From positions 124,001 through 188,000 of the forward strand of contig CAYLVB010000005.1 of NCBI GenBank assembly GCA_964387075.1: a DNA stretch of 64,000 nt, written 5' to 3'. The position numbers and the translations under genes were made by a program. Under the pieces are notes generated by a model that did not search any database, had not been told where the DNA came from, and worked only from the letters and a program-made list of their open reading frames with translations. Each line of letters opens with the position of its first letter. Positions within the stretch are counted from its first letter, which is position 1. This stretch comes from PALSA-968 sp964387075 (GTDB taxonomy: Bacteria > Bacteroidota > Bacteroidia > B-17B0 > Aurantibacillaceae). Below, piece after piece: positions 53,201 to 61,041 of the stretch.

Positions 53201-56200
53201 TGGATGACCCGGGCTTTAATTACCCCGGCTCTACATTCTGTCAAACCGGCATTGATCCTACACCAAACGTCACCGGGCTTCCGGGTGGCGTATTCGCTTC
53301 AACTTCATTACCTGTAAATGCAAGTACTGGTGTCATTAACCTTGGAACTTCTTCCCTGGGAACATTCACGGTTTCCTACACAACCAACGGGGCTTGTCCG
53401 AACACAAGCACCGTGAACGTCACCGTTTCCAACGCGCCTTCTGCCGTATTCAGTTACTCGGCATCGCCATTTTGCAGCAGCGATGTGAACCCTAATCCTT
53501 CCTTCCCTCCCGGCGCCAGCGGCGGAATTTATTCGTCGGCCTCAGGGCTGGTCATAGATACCCTCACAGGAACTGTTGATCTTGGTGCCAGCGCCGCCGG
53601 AACATACACTGTAACAAATACGATTGCGGCATCTGGCGGTTGCGCTACAGCTGTAGCGACCGCTGTGATCCAGATCGATTCGGCCGCGATCGCGAATGCT
53701 TCTATTGATCAAACCATTTGTTACGGAAGTTCAGTTACGCTGAATGGAAATGTACACGGAGGGGCTACCTCCGGAACCTGGAGCGGTGGCAACGGAACAT
53801 TCCTGCCCGGTGCCGGAACACTGAACGGAACCTATGTTCCAACTGCAGTGGATAGCCTGAATGGGGTCATTACCTTAACGTTGACCACCAATGAACCGGC
53901 CGGTGTTTGCAGTGCGGTGAGTGATGTAATGAGTATTGCCATCAACCAGCCCGCAACTTCTAACGCAAATACCGATCAAACCATTTGCTATGGCACAAGC
54001 GTTATTCTTAACGGCACGATCGGCGGAAGCGCAGGTGGTGGAACATGGAGCGGTGGTACCGGAACATTCTCACCAAACGATTCAACACTGAACGCAACAT
54101 ACGTACCAACCGCGGCCGACAGCACAGCGGGAAATGTAACCTTAACTCTTTCTACCAATGATCCTGCGGGTGTTTGCCCAATGGTAAGCGATGCGGTAAC
54201 CATCTTCATTAACCAACCCGCCACCGTGAACGCGAACGTGAACCAGGCAATATGCTACGGAAATCCCGTGATCCTCGCAGGCAGCGTAGGTGGCAGCGTT
54301 ACAGGCGGAACCTGGAGCGGAGGAAACGGAAATTTTAGTCCGAACACTACTACACTTAACGGCACCTACACGCCCACACAGGCCGATAGCGCCTCGGGAA
54401 TAAGCGTTCTGGTTCTTACCAGCGATGACCCTGCAGGCGTTTGTCCTGCTTTAAGTGATACGATGATAGTAAATATAAATCAACCGGCACTTGCAGATGC
54501 AGGCACCAACGCTCTGGTATGTTATGGTACAAACGTAGTTTTAGGAGCTACCATCGGCGGAAGCGCGTCGAACGCAACCTGGACAGGCGGTAACGGAACT
54601 TATACACCCAATGATTCAACTTTAACTGCAACCTACATTCCAAACGCTGCCGACAGTGCCGCCGGAACAATTACTTTAACATTGACCACCAATGACCCTG
54701 CGGGAGTTTGTCCCTTAGTGAGCGACGCCATTACGATCACAATCGATCAACCCGCTACCGCAAACGCAAACAACGATCAGAACATCTGTTACGGTACAAC
54801 AGTTATATTAGCAGGTTCATTCGGCGGAAGCGCTACAGGTATTACCTGGACCGGAGGCAATGGCGTTTATTCGCCAAATGCCAATACAACCGGGGCAACC
54901 TATTCACCCAACAGTGCCGACAGTACAGCGGGAACCATTACTTTGGTTCTAACCACTAACGATCCCACGGGAGTTTGCCCGGCTGTAAGCGATACCATGC
55001 AGGTAGTGATCAACCAGCCTGCAACCGCAAGCGCCAACAATGATCAAACACTTTGTTTTGGAAGCACGGTTGTGCTGGCCGGAACGATCGGCGGAAGCGC
55101 CACAGGCGGAACGTGGACGGGGGGTAACGGAACTTATTCGCCCAACGCCAATACACCCGGAGCGACTTACACACCCACCTCAGCCGACAGTGCTGCAGGA
55201 ACTATTTCTTTAGTGATCACTACGAACGATCCCGCGGGTATTTGTCCGGCGGTGAACGATACCATGCAAATTACTTTGAACCAGCCCGCCACCGTTAACG
55301 CGAATGTTAACCAAACCATTTGCTATGGAAGTTCGGTGAACCTCTCCGGTTCTATTGGCGGAAGCGCGACGAGCGGAACATGGAGCGGAGGCAACGGAAG
55401 TTTCACTCCTAATGCAACTACGCTGAACGGCGTTTATGTTCCAACAGCAGCCGACAGCGCGGCGGGAACGATCACGTTAACTTTAACTACAGATGATCCT
55501 TCCGGCGTTTGCAACGCGGCGAATGATGTAATGACAATAACGATCAGCCAGCCTGCAACGGTGAACGCAAATGCCGACCAGGTTATCTGTAATGGCAGTG
55601 TTGTGACCCTGAACGGCTCTGTAGGTGGAAGCGCCACAGGCGGTGCATGGTCAGGTGGCGGTGGGATCTATTCGCCGAACGCCGGAACTTTAGGTGCAAC
55701 ATACACGCCGACTGCTGCCGATAGTTTGGCCGGAACTATTACTTTGGTCCTTACCACCAATGATCCTGCAGGCGTTTGTAACGCGGTGAACGATTCGATG
55801 CAAATTACCATGAATCAACCCGCCGTAGCCAACGCGAATGCAGATCAAACGCTTTGTTACGGAAGTTCAGTTACCCTGGCCGGTTTGGTGGGTGGCAGCG
55901 CGAACAGCGGAAGCTGGAGCGGTGGCGCCGGAACTTTCTCGCCAAACAATACTACGTTAAATGCAAGCTATACCCCAAGTCCTGCAGATAGTTTAGCCGG
56001 AAGTGTAACACTTGTACTTACAACAAATGATCCATCCGGAGTTTGTAATGCCGTTACTGACACCATGCAGATCACGGTGAACCCACTTCCAACAATTCCT
56101 GTTCTTTCAGCTTCAGGATATACAGTTTGCCAAACACAAACGGTTGGTACCATTACTGCAAGCGGAAATGGAACTATTATCTGGTCTACTTCTCCAACCA

Positions 56201-57369
56201 TGTCGCCGGTGATCCATACAGGAACCAGCTACTCGCCAGGCACTTTACCTGTTGGCACAACTGTATATTATTTACTTGACACTTTGAGCACAGGTTGCAA
56301 GAGCAGCACCACCGCGAGTGTTTCTGTTACCATAAACACTACACCGCCTACTCCTACGCTAACGACAACCGGAACCACTTTCTGTCAGAATGTTGGAGCA
56401 GGAACTATCACCAGCAACGGAAGCTCAGGGACGATCTGGTCTACCAGCCCTACCTTAAATCCCGTTATTAACGTTGGTCCTTCGTATACTCCTGCTGGTT
56501 TACCGGTTGGCACAACCACCTTCTATGTTGCCGATTCAACCGCTTTAGGCTGCATCAGTGCAGGAACAGCAAGTGTGAGTATCCTTATTTACCCCAACCC
56601 GGTTCTAAGCGGCGCGCCGGTTGTTGACAGTGCGAATTGCGGATTTTTTACAGGAAGTGTCAGTGGCATTAGCGTGTCGGGTGGAACACCTGCATACTAT
56701 TACCAATGGTACGACGGAACTGTGCCCATTGCAAACAATAACTCGCCTACTTTAAGCAACCTCGGGCCAGGAAGCTACAGCGTTGTGGTTACTGACCTAT
56801 ACGGATGCGTGGCGCTTGGAGGTATTAATTCCTTTACCGTAGCCTCTTCCAGCAATATTTCATCTTCTTTCACAGCGAATCCTTATCTGGGTACGGTGCC
56901 TTTGAATGTGGTGTTTACGCCTAACACAACCACAGCTGCCACTTATAGCTGGACTTTAGGTAACGGAAGCGCCGCTACATCAACCAGCACCCAAACCACT
57001 TATACAACGGCCGGCTCCTATACTGTTACCTTGGTTACCACCAATGGAACCTGTACTTCTTCGACGTCACAAGTGATCGTGGTGGATGGCATACCGGGCA
57101 TTGTGATCCCGAACATCTTCACTCCGAACGGTGATGGCATTAACGAACTGTTCGGCATACAATGTACAGGCATCGCGGATCTGAATGCCGGGATCTATAA
57201 CCGTTGGGGTACTTTGATCAGCACCATCGAAGGTGTGAACGGAACATGGGACGGTACAAGCGCCACCGACAAGACCTTATCGGAGGGAACTTATTTCGTG
57301 ATCGTAAAAGCCAAAGGCATCGACGGAAAATTATACGAGAAAGAAGGATTTGTTACTTTGGTGAGATAA
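50272..57369 (+). CDS. Giant repetitive surface protein (2365 aa), T9SS type B
   Basis: Likely surface adhesin or gliding-type filament protein. Signal peptide (MKKITLLLLCFLFSYNFLRSQ), a unique N-terminal region (about 22-300), nine repeats of about 80-90 aa with YCxNxxNPxPTF and GTYTVTNTIAAxxGCP (about 305-1135), then nine repeats of ~88 aa with DQTICYGSSV, GGTWSGGNGTFSPN and LTTNDPAGVC (about 1141-1937). These are followed by two Ig-like units with TIWSTSPT (about 1945-2100), a SprB-like segment (SGISVSGGTPAYYYQWYDG), a PKD domain and a type B sorting domain (IFTPNGDGINELF ... GFVTLVR). Each repeat has a pair of cysteines, so disulfides are likely. No PorP/SprF gene is adjacent. Confidence 0.92.
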   Translation: MKKITLLLLCFLFSYNFLRSQCTAPSFTVDLSAQADTTWTLVNETRGGVCCGSSNCVTFNVTTNPNTELISFDVTNPSPSGSAFYQVNCGTPVSIGTPLCIVGLPSPFTITYCKPGGDRPDYVITAGTVVHASDDISIQKTSCVDTLTVSNVTASSVVWTSIFPGTQGAYNSYLSCTSGCTSTLVTPGPNPPPYVDFMVSGTPNTNCGASFDRDTVRVYFVPNLTGTITPTNPIICASSGTQITLTANVSGGAPAYNYNWNPGGGNNASVTVTAAGTYSVVIGDKTKCPKITLTKTISTLPSATFSFSGGSYCKNGTNPLPVYSGNGQPGSFSASPAGLVFVSTSTGEVNLSASAPGTYTVTNFIAASNGCPNVSATSTITINPFPVMTSASTATICTGSPVSINLSSSSAATYTWIASDNINTTGESLTTQNTATLSNTIVNGTTVNQVVIYTVTPTSTLAGACVGSSQTVSVTVRPMDNAAFTYNSSTFCQTGTYPTPTVTGLSGGTFSGSSGLVFVNTSSGTINLSSTPVGTYTVTYTTNGPCPNTSTFPVTITLAPSAVFSFNGNPYCNNATNPFPTFGSGASGGTFTSQPGLVFVNTSTGEVDLSASTPGTYTVTNNIPAQAGCSPATATGTITITELKDPTFSYPGSPFCKNAANPSPTFGSGALAGVFSSQAGLSINSGNGAINLGASTAGTYTVTNTIAAIGGCPAVTHTAVVTITPIPIPTFTYTGTPYCNNGSNPIPTFTGGGMAGVFSGSSVFVNIDPSTGIIDLSTTQPGSYTVTNTIPAANGCPLVSASVPITITPLPIATFSFTANPYCQNAADPTPVLVTNGTNGIYTASPAGLSINSSAGTVDLDGSTPGTYTVTNTIAAASGCPAVVATNTITITALPIGTFTYSGTPYCINASNPSPTFTGGGTAGTFSSQAGLSINPTTGQVTVSTSTPGTYTVSNSIAAAGGCPVVLEQAVITILPMDDPGFNYPGSTFCQTGIDPTPNVTGLPGGVFASTSLPVNASTGVINLGTSSLGTFTVSYTTNGACPNTSTVNVTVSNAPSAVFSYSASPFCSSDVNPNPSFPPGASGGIYSSASGLVIDTLTGTVDLGASAAGTYTVTNTIAASGGCATAVATAVIQIDSAAIANASIDQTICYGSSVTLNGNVHGGATSGTWSGGNGTFLPGAGTLNGTYVPTAVDSLNGVITLTLTTNEPAGVCSAVSDVMSIAINQPATSNANTDQTICYGTSVILNGTIGGSAGGGTWSGGTGTFSPNDSTLNATYVPTAADSTAGNVTLTLSTNDPAGVCPMVSDAVTIFINQPATVNANVNQAICYGNPVILAGSVGGSVTGGTWSGGNGNFSPNTTTLNGTYTPTQADSASGISVLVLTSDDPAGVCPALSDTMIVNINQPALADAGTNALVCYGTNVVLGATIGGSASNATWTGGNGTYTPNDSTLTATYIPNAADSAAGTITLTLTTNDPAGVCPLVSDAITITIDQPATANANNDQNICYGTTVILAGSFGGSATGITWTGGNGVYSPNANTTGATYSPNSADSTAGTITLVLTTNDPTGVCPAVSDTMQVVINQPATASANNDQTLCFGSTVVLAGTIGGSATGGTWTGGNGTYSPNANTPGATYTPTSADSAAGTISLVITTNDPAGICPAVNDTMQITLNQPATVNANVNQTICYGSSVNLSGSIGGSATSGTWSGGNGSFTPNATTLNGVYVPTAADSAAGTITLTLTTDDPSGVCNAANDVMTITISQPATVNANADQVICNGSVVTLNGSVGGSATGGAWSGGGGIYSPNAGTLGATYTPTAADSLAGTITLVLTTNDPAGVCNAVNDSMQITMNQPAVANANADQTLCYGSSVTLAGLVGGSANSGSWSGGAGTFSPNNTTLNASYTPSPADSLAGSVTLVLTTNDPSGVCNAVTDTMQITVNPLPTIPVLSASGYTVCQTQTVGTITASGNGTIIWSTSPTMSPVIHTGTSYSPGTLPVGTTVYYLLDTLSTGCKSSTTASVSVTINTTPPTPTLTTTGTTFCQNVGAGTITSNGSSGTIWSTSPTLNPVINVGPSYTPAGLPVGTTTFYVADSTALGCISAGTASVSILIYPNPVLSGAPVVDSANCGFFTGSVSGISVSGGTPAYYYQWYDGTVPIANNNSPTLSNLGPGSYSVVVTDLYGCVALGGINSFTVASSSNISSSFTANPYLGTVPLNVVFTPNTTTAATYSWTLGNGSAATSTSTQTTYTTAGSYTVTLVTTNGTCTSSTSQVIVVDGIPGIVIPNIFTPNGDGINELFGIQCTGIADLNAGIYNRWGTLISTIEGVNGTWDGTSATDKTLSEGTYFVIVKAKGIDGKLYEKEGFVTLVR
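51184..53676 (+). repeat. First nine-copy coding repeat array in the giant gene
   Basis: Nine diverged copies of an ~80-aa unit. Each begins with an aromatic strand such as FTYTGTPYC and ends with GTYTVTNTI...GCP. Copies two and eight share FCQTG and a TYTTNGPCPNTST-type end, which hints at duplication of a multi-unit block. Confidence 0.85.
53692..56083 (+). repeat. Second nine-copy coding repeat array in the giant gene
   Basis: Nine copies of a ~264-nt (88-aa) unit with DQTICYGSSV at the start and LTLTTNDPAGVC near the end. The copies are more alike than those of the first array, which suggests more recent expansion or homogenisation. Confidence 0.88.
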
Positions 57370-57390
57370 AACCAAAATACCTTAAAAACA

Positions 57391-57420
57391 AAAAACCCCG
57401 TATCGCTACGGGGTTTTTTT
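57391..57420 (+). terminator. Terminator after the giant gene
   Basis: AAAAACCCCGTA (57391-57402) with TACGGGGTTTTT (57407-57418), 4-nt loop, T tail. The A-rich left arm also makes it usable from the opposite strand after the tRNA gene. Confidence 0.9.
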
Positions 57421-57464
57421 ATTCTCTAAAATATGTCCTCTCGCGAAGACCAACCATTAACAAG

Positions 57465-57537
57465 TGATCCCGCTGGGATTCGAACCCAGGACCCTTACAT
57501 TAAAAGTGTAATGCTCTACCGGCTGAGCTACGGAATC
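57465..57537 (-). tRNA. tRNA-Lys (anticodon TTT)
   Basis: 73 nt. Acceptor stem GATTCCG / CGGGATC with discriminator A, D arm GTAGCTCAGCCGGTAGAGC, anticodon stem TTACA / TGTAA with loop CTTTTAA (anticodon TTT), and T arm CTGGGTTCGAATCCCAG. CCA is not encoded. Confidence 0.97.
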
Positions 57538-57567
57538 TTAAACTTACTTTTAATGCTTGAGCCTTCG

Positions 57568-57598
57568 CGTGTTAGCGAAATTTCGTTAGCGGGACACG
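57568..57598 (-). promoter_or_regulatory. Hairpin in the tRNA-Lys 5' leader
   Basis: CGTGT/ACACG outer pairs (57568-57572, 57594-57598) and TAGCGAAA/TTTCGTTA inner pairs (57573-57588, one mismatch). It lies between the tRNA promoter box and the mature 5' end. Confidence 0.45.
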
Positions 57599-57627
57599 AT
57601 TTTAAAGAACTCCTTGTTTTAGGGGTG

Positions 57628-57635
57628 CAAATATA
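57628..57635 (-). promoter_or_regulatory. -7 box TATATTTG for the tRNA-Lys gene
   Basis: Exact TAnnTTTG match on the minus strand, about 90 nt upstream of the mature tRNA 5' end. Confidence 0.5.
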
Positions 57636-57672
57636 GGGGTTTTATTAAAAAATAGAAATTTTCTATGAACAT

Positions 57673-58623
57673 TTATTTAACCACTTTCTCCCTGAGCCAA
57701 GCCCCCAAAGTGTCTGAGAACATGTAAGAACCGGCAAATGTGCTTACCATTGGAGAAATGAAGTATTTTCTATCGCCCGCCCACTTCAGTTCATCGAATT
57801 TTACATAGTCAAAACCGTGCTTTCGGGTGATCGTTTCGATGCGTCCCAGCCAGATCCCGCGATTTAGTTGAAAATCGGCAATTTCCTTTAAAATGGGTGA
57901 TTCATAGACCAGCACCCGGATGCCTCTTTTGGCACAATCGGTCAAAATTAACTCCAGGTAGCGCTGGCGGGAACTATCCCAACTGAAGCTGTAGCCTTTG
58001 GGATAAAGCTTCTTTAGATTCTCGTGGTGGTTGTCCCAAACCATGTGGCCGGGCGGCTCAAAACCATCCGGGTAATACGGCTTTTCCTTGCCCATTAAAT
58101 AGTGTTTCCACCCTTGCAACGCTAGGAACGCGGTTTGGTGGCTATACCAGGCATAGGATGCAAATGGCAAATACCTGAATTTTTGCGAGGGATCGAATTC
58201 GTTAAGCGCTTTTTTTATGCGCTCATCTGCAGAAAAAGGAAGAAAACGATAGCCGTGAAATGTATTGTACCCTGTATCGAAGGATTCGGGGGTTACATAC
58301 AGCAACATGTACTTCGGAGCCCTGTTGTTCTTCAAATAAAGCTGCAAATGCAGGTAATTATCCGCAAAATCGCTGTGGCTGGAGGCCAGGTTATAACAGG
58401 AAAGCCCGGTCCTGTAGGTGATCATCTCCGGTGCTACCATCCACAAGGGCTCGCAGGGACCCAAAACCAAAATATCGGCATCGATCTTATGTGAGCTAAT
58501 GTAAGCTGACTTTAGGTTGAGATTGTGCTTTAATCCGAAATCAAATAATTTCTCAAGCAAGAAGAGCGAAGCCCAAAAAGCCACGAAGAACAAAAGCCAT
58601 TTATGCCATTTTTTAAACTTCAT
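57673..58623 (-). CDS. SGNH-hydrolase-like protein with altered active site
   Basis: 316 aa. One N-terminal membrane helix (about 8-27), then a soluble domain. IDADILVLGPCEPLWMVAPEMI occupies the place of the Gly-Asp-Ser or GNSR block I of SGNH/AlgX-like proteins, and the C-terminal FISPMVSTFAGSYMFSDTLGAWL the place of the DxxHLNxxG block. The catalytic Ser and the Asp-His pair are not recognisable, so it may be inactive or a different enzyme. It faces the periplasm by the single anchor. I use ATG 58623; a GTG two codons upstream is possible. Confidence 0.6.
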   Translation of the reverse strand: MKFKKWHKWLLFFVAFWASLFLLEKLFDFGLKHNLNLKSAYISSHKIDADILVLGPCEPLWMVAPEMITYRTGLSCYNLASSHSDFADNYLHLQLYLKNNRAPKYMLLYVTPESFDTGYNTFHGYRFLPFSADERIKKALNEFDPSQKFRYLPFASYAWYSHQTAFLALQGWKHYLMGKEKPYYPDGFEPPGHMVWDNHHENLKKLYPKGYSFSWDSSRQRYLELILTDCAKRGIRVLVYESPILKEIADFQLNRGIWLGRIETITRKHGFDYVKFDELKWAGDRKYFISPMVSTFAGSYMFSDTLGAWLREKVVK

Positions 58624-58700
58624 TTCCACGCTAGATCACAAAACACTAAGTTACATAAAGTCCCGCAGAACGTACGACTTTTAAGGGCTGACCGAATTCA

Positions 58701-58894
58701 GCCACAAAGGCACTAAGGTGGAGTAAAAAGGTTTTTCTGCTTTGGCTGTTCCTCTGCGCTCTTTGCGCCTCTGCGTGCCACATTGTATTGGCTGCTCTTA
58801 GGCTGTGGCGAGGTATAACTAGCCATCACGGGCCTGCCTCGAGATTTCTTCGCGTCTTAGTGCCTTTTGCCATAGGCATCCCTTCGGGAGTGGC
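58701..58894. repeat. GCCAC-AAG inverted repeat plus second copy of the 35-nt hairpin
   Basis: Left arm GCCACAAAGGCACTAAGG (58701-58718) faces a right part CCTCTGCGCTCTTTGCGCCT and CTGCGTGCC (58751-58779). Positions 58860-58894 are identical to 4592-4626. The gap 58624-58916 holds no convincing gene. Confidence 0.75.
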
Positions 58895-58916
58895 GAATGT
58901 GGTATCTCCTTTGGAA

Positions 58917-59669
58917 TTACAACTCCTTCAATAGATGCAGGAAATGCTCCATCGACCGCCTTTTACTTTCATTCAGATCATAACTGATACGGTTGGTGAG
59001 GTAATCAATGACCAATTGCTGCTTTTCGATAGGAACACTTTCTTTTACAGCTTCTTCAATATTCTTCACGCCCTCCTCTAAGGCAATATCAAAGGCTGCT
59101 GTAAAATCTTCATCGATCTTCTTATTACTCACCCAGGCCGCGAACACAAAAGGCATACCCGTGAACTTCTTCCACTCCTCAGACAGATCATATTCATAAG
59201 CAAACTTCCCGTTCATATCAAAACAGCGGTCGCCAATAACCACCGCGGCGGTCGTTTCATTAATGAGTTCTTCAAACCCCTCTTTCGAGTCGGTAAAAGC
59301 AGGCTCTATCTTCCAATGGAATTTTGCCAGGATCTTCACAAGCGTAACCGAAGTGCGGCTTTGATAATCGAGATACACTTCTTCGATCTTTTCCAAGGGA
59401 ACCTGGCTGTAAAGCTTCACGGTATCCACCTTATCATTACTTCCTAAACAATAGCGACTCACAATAAAATGCTCGCCTAATTCCGGAATAACAGCTACGG
59501 GCACAAGTCCTATATCCACTATCCTGTTCTCCAGTTTCTCGGCGCAAACAGAAGGAATATCATAGTGCATATCGATCTTATCGGCCATGCCCGTCTTCTG
59601 CAACCCGTATCGGAAGGGAAGCGTATTCGTGTAGTTCACGATCGATATCTTATACCTTCTTACCTTCAT
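58917..59669 (-). CDS. mqnA: Chorismate dehydratase MqnA (futalosine menaquinone pathway)
   Basis: 250 aa of the MqnA/MqnD periplasmic-binding-like fold but cytosolic. MqnA removes water from chorismate to give 3-enolpyruvylbenzoate, the first step of menaquinone synthesis by the futalosine route. Motifs ISIVNYTNTLPFRYGL, YDIPSVCAEKL, DIGLVPVAVIPEL and LDYQSRTSVTL are typical of MqnA rather than MqnD. The start overlaps the 3' end of the upstream membrane-protein gene by 20 nt. The other mqn genes are not in this window. Confidence 0.92.
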   Translation of the reverse strand: MKVRRYKISIVNYTNTLPFRYGLQKTGMADKIDMHYDIPSVCAEKLENRIVDIGLVPVAVIPELGEHFIVSRYCLGSNDKVDTVKLYSQVPLEKIEEVYLDYQSRTSVTLVKILAKFHWKIEPAFTDSKEGFEELINETTAAVVIGDRCFDMNGKFAYEYDLSEEWKKFTGMPFVFAAWVSNKKIDEDFTAAFDIALEEGVKNIEEAVKESVPIEKQQLVIDYLTNRISYDLNESKRRSMEHFLHLLKEL

Positions 59670-60459
59670 TTTTCTTCAATTCATGAAAAGCCAAAGTACC
59701 CGCGATACACGCCGATGCCGGACCAATAGTGAGCGCTACTAGATCGCCATACAAAGTTGGGATCTTGAACATCAGCCACAAACAGGCTCCAATGCCGCAG
59801 ACCAAAGCTTTGTTGCGTTTTATGAATTCAGTCCCTTGCCGGATGCTCATTTTATGCCGCTCGCAGCTGTAGTCCATCATCGTAAAACCGTAATAATAGC
59901 AGGAAATAAAAAAAAGCAGCGGCGTAATGATGAACACCAGCGGCGGAAAGAAAAAACAAACCACGAAGCCTGCAATAATGAACAGGTATTCGAAGAACAT
60001 ATTACGCAAAGTAATGCCCATTCCACGTAAAATATCCTTCATCAATTGCGCAAACGAAAAAGGAAATTTCTTTCCCGATAACTTACTTTCTATCACTTCC
60101 GACAAACGCGAAAGCATGGGAGAAAGCAAAAGAAGTGTAATGTACTTTACAACAGTTCCACCAATGAAAAAGAAAGCAATGCGTAGTAATAGATTTGTAA
60201 TGAAGGTAACAGCGCTCACTAAAAAATCAAGTTTTACAGAGAACAACATCTTCCCGGCAATAAGTTCGTTCAACCAGGCCTCCAGCCACTTCACAGTATC
60301 ATCAATAAAGCCTCCAACAACAAAAACACTGAAAATAAAAAGGCCTGCCCACAAAAGCATGGGATAGATCATGTAATACCACAATCCTTTACCAAATAAA
60401 AATGAAAGTCCCTTGAAGAAGTAATCTATCCCTTTAAAAAAATCAGAGATTGTACTCAT
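59650..60459 (-). CDS. EI24/CysZ-like membrane protein
   Basis: 269 aa with about four to five hydrophobic segments (about 28-50, 82-110, 155-190, 220-245). The opening DFFKGIDYFFKGLSFLFGKGLWYYMIYPMLLW and the central FFFPPLVFIITPLLFFISCYYYGFTMMDYSCERHKMS match the EI24/CysZ family. CysZ of E. coli transports sulfate; no sulfur-assimilation genes are nearby, so substrate use is open. It lies 3 nt after the DUF3467 gene and overlaps mqnA, forming a three-gene operon. Confidence 0.87.
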   Translation of the reverse strand: MSTISDFFKGIDYFFKGLSFLFGKGLWYYMIYPMLLWAGLFIFSVFVVGGFIDDTVKWLEAWLNELIAGKMLFSVKLDFLVSAVTFITNLLLRIAFFFIGGTVVKYITLLLLSPMLSRLSEVIESKLSGKKFPFSFAQLMKDILRGMGITLRNMFFEYLFIIAGFVVCFFFPPLVFIITPLLFFISCYYYGFTMMDYSCERHKMSIRQGTEFIKRNKALVCGIGACLWLMFKIPTLYGDLVALTIGPASACIAGTLAFHELKKNEGKKV

Positions 60460-60462
60460 GCC

Positions 60463-60774
60463 TTAAGCCTGCGCTTTGGGTCCGCCGAAATTAAGTGGAA
60501 GCGCGTTCATTTCCGCCTCTTTGATCTTCCCATGTAATTGCTCGTATTTCATCACGTTCTCGCTGAGCGCCATCATGAGCCTTTTGGCGTGTTGCGGGGT
60601 AAGCAATATGCGCGATTTTACCCTGGCCTTAGGCACACCGGGCATTATCTTTATGAAGTCGATAACGAATTCGGACGGGGAATGGGTAATAATGGCCAGG
60701 TTGCTGTAAATGCCCTCGGCTACTTCTTCACTCAATTCTATGTTCAGCTGGTTCTCGGGGTTCTGGTTTTCCAT
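60463..60774 (-). CDS. DUF3467 family protein
   Basis: 103 aa, cytosolic, no known function. The core reads ELSEEVAEGIYSNLAIITHSPSEFVIDFIKIMPG followed by KSRILLTPQHAKRLMMALSENVMKYE, which is the full-length DUF3467 pattern. It is the first gene of the DUF3467-EI24-mqnA operon. Confidence 0.88.
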   Translation of the reverse strand: MENQNPENQLNIELSEEVAEGIYSNLAIITHSPSEFVIDFIKIMPGVPKARVKSRILLTPQHAKRLMMALSENVMKYEQLHGKIKEAEMNALPLNFGGPKAQA

Positions 60775-60790
60775 AACGTGGTATTTTTAT

Positions 60791-60798
60791 CAAAAATA
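60791..60798 (-). promoter_or_regulatory. -7 box TATTTTTG of the DUF3467-EI24-mqnA operon
   Basis: Exact TAnnTTTG match on the minus strand, 16 nt before the ATG at 60774. Confidence 0.5.
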
Positions 60799-60856
60799 AC
60801 GAATATTTCGGGTTGATTATTAGATATTTCGGCCAAAACGGGCATTTCTGCTTCGT

Positions 60857-60961
60857 AAAGTTTAAAGTTCCAAGTTTAAAGCATGAAGTCACGGCATTGA
60901 TATACCCTCAGTGAACTTTAAACCCGGGCCCCGAATCTGGAACTTTAAACTTTAAACTCTT
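60857..60961. repeat. AAGTTTAAAGTTCC inverted repeat
   Basis: AAGTTTAAAGTTCC (60858-60871) and GGAACTTTAAACTT (60939-60952) are perfect 14-bp inverted copies about 67 nt apart, each flanked by further AAGTTTAAAG units (60872-60881 and 60951-60959). It fills the divergent gap between DUF3467 and ftsK. Confidence 0.7.
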
Positions 60962-61022
60962 AACTAACATCCCAGGGTTTATAACTCCAATTTTAGAGTG
61001 AAAACCCCGGCCTTACGGGACT

Positions 61023-61030
61023 TACATTTG
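61023..61030 (+). promoter_or_regulatory. -7 box TACATTTG before ftsK
   Basis: Exact TAnnTTTG match ending 11 nt before the ATG at 61042. Confidence 0.55.
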
Positions 61031-61041
61031 TTAGATTAAGC

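Noticed and set aside
50272..57369. CRISPR array or non-coding tandem repeats
   Set aside because: The repeats keep one open reading frame over 7 kb, differ at synonymous sites and encode clear protein modules.
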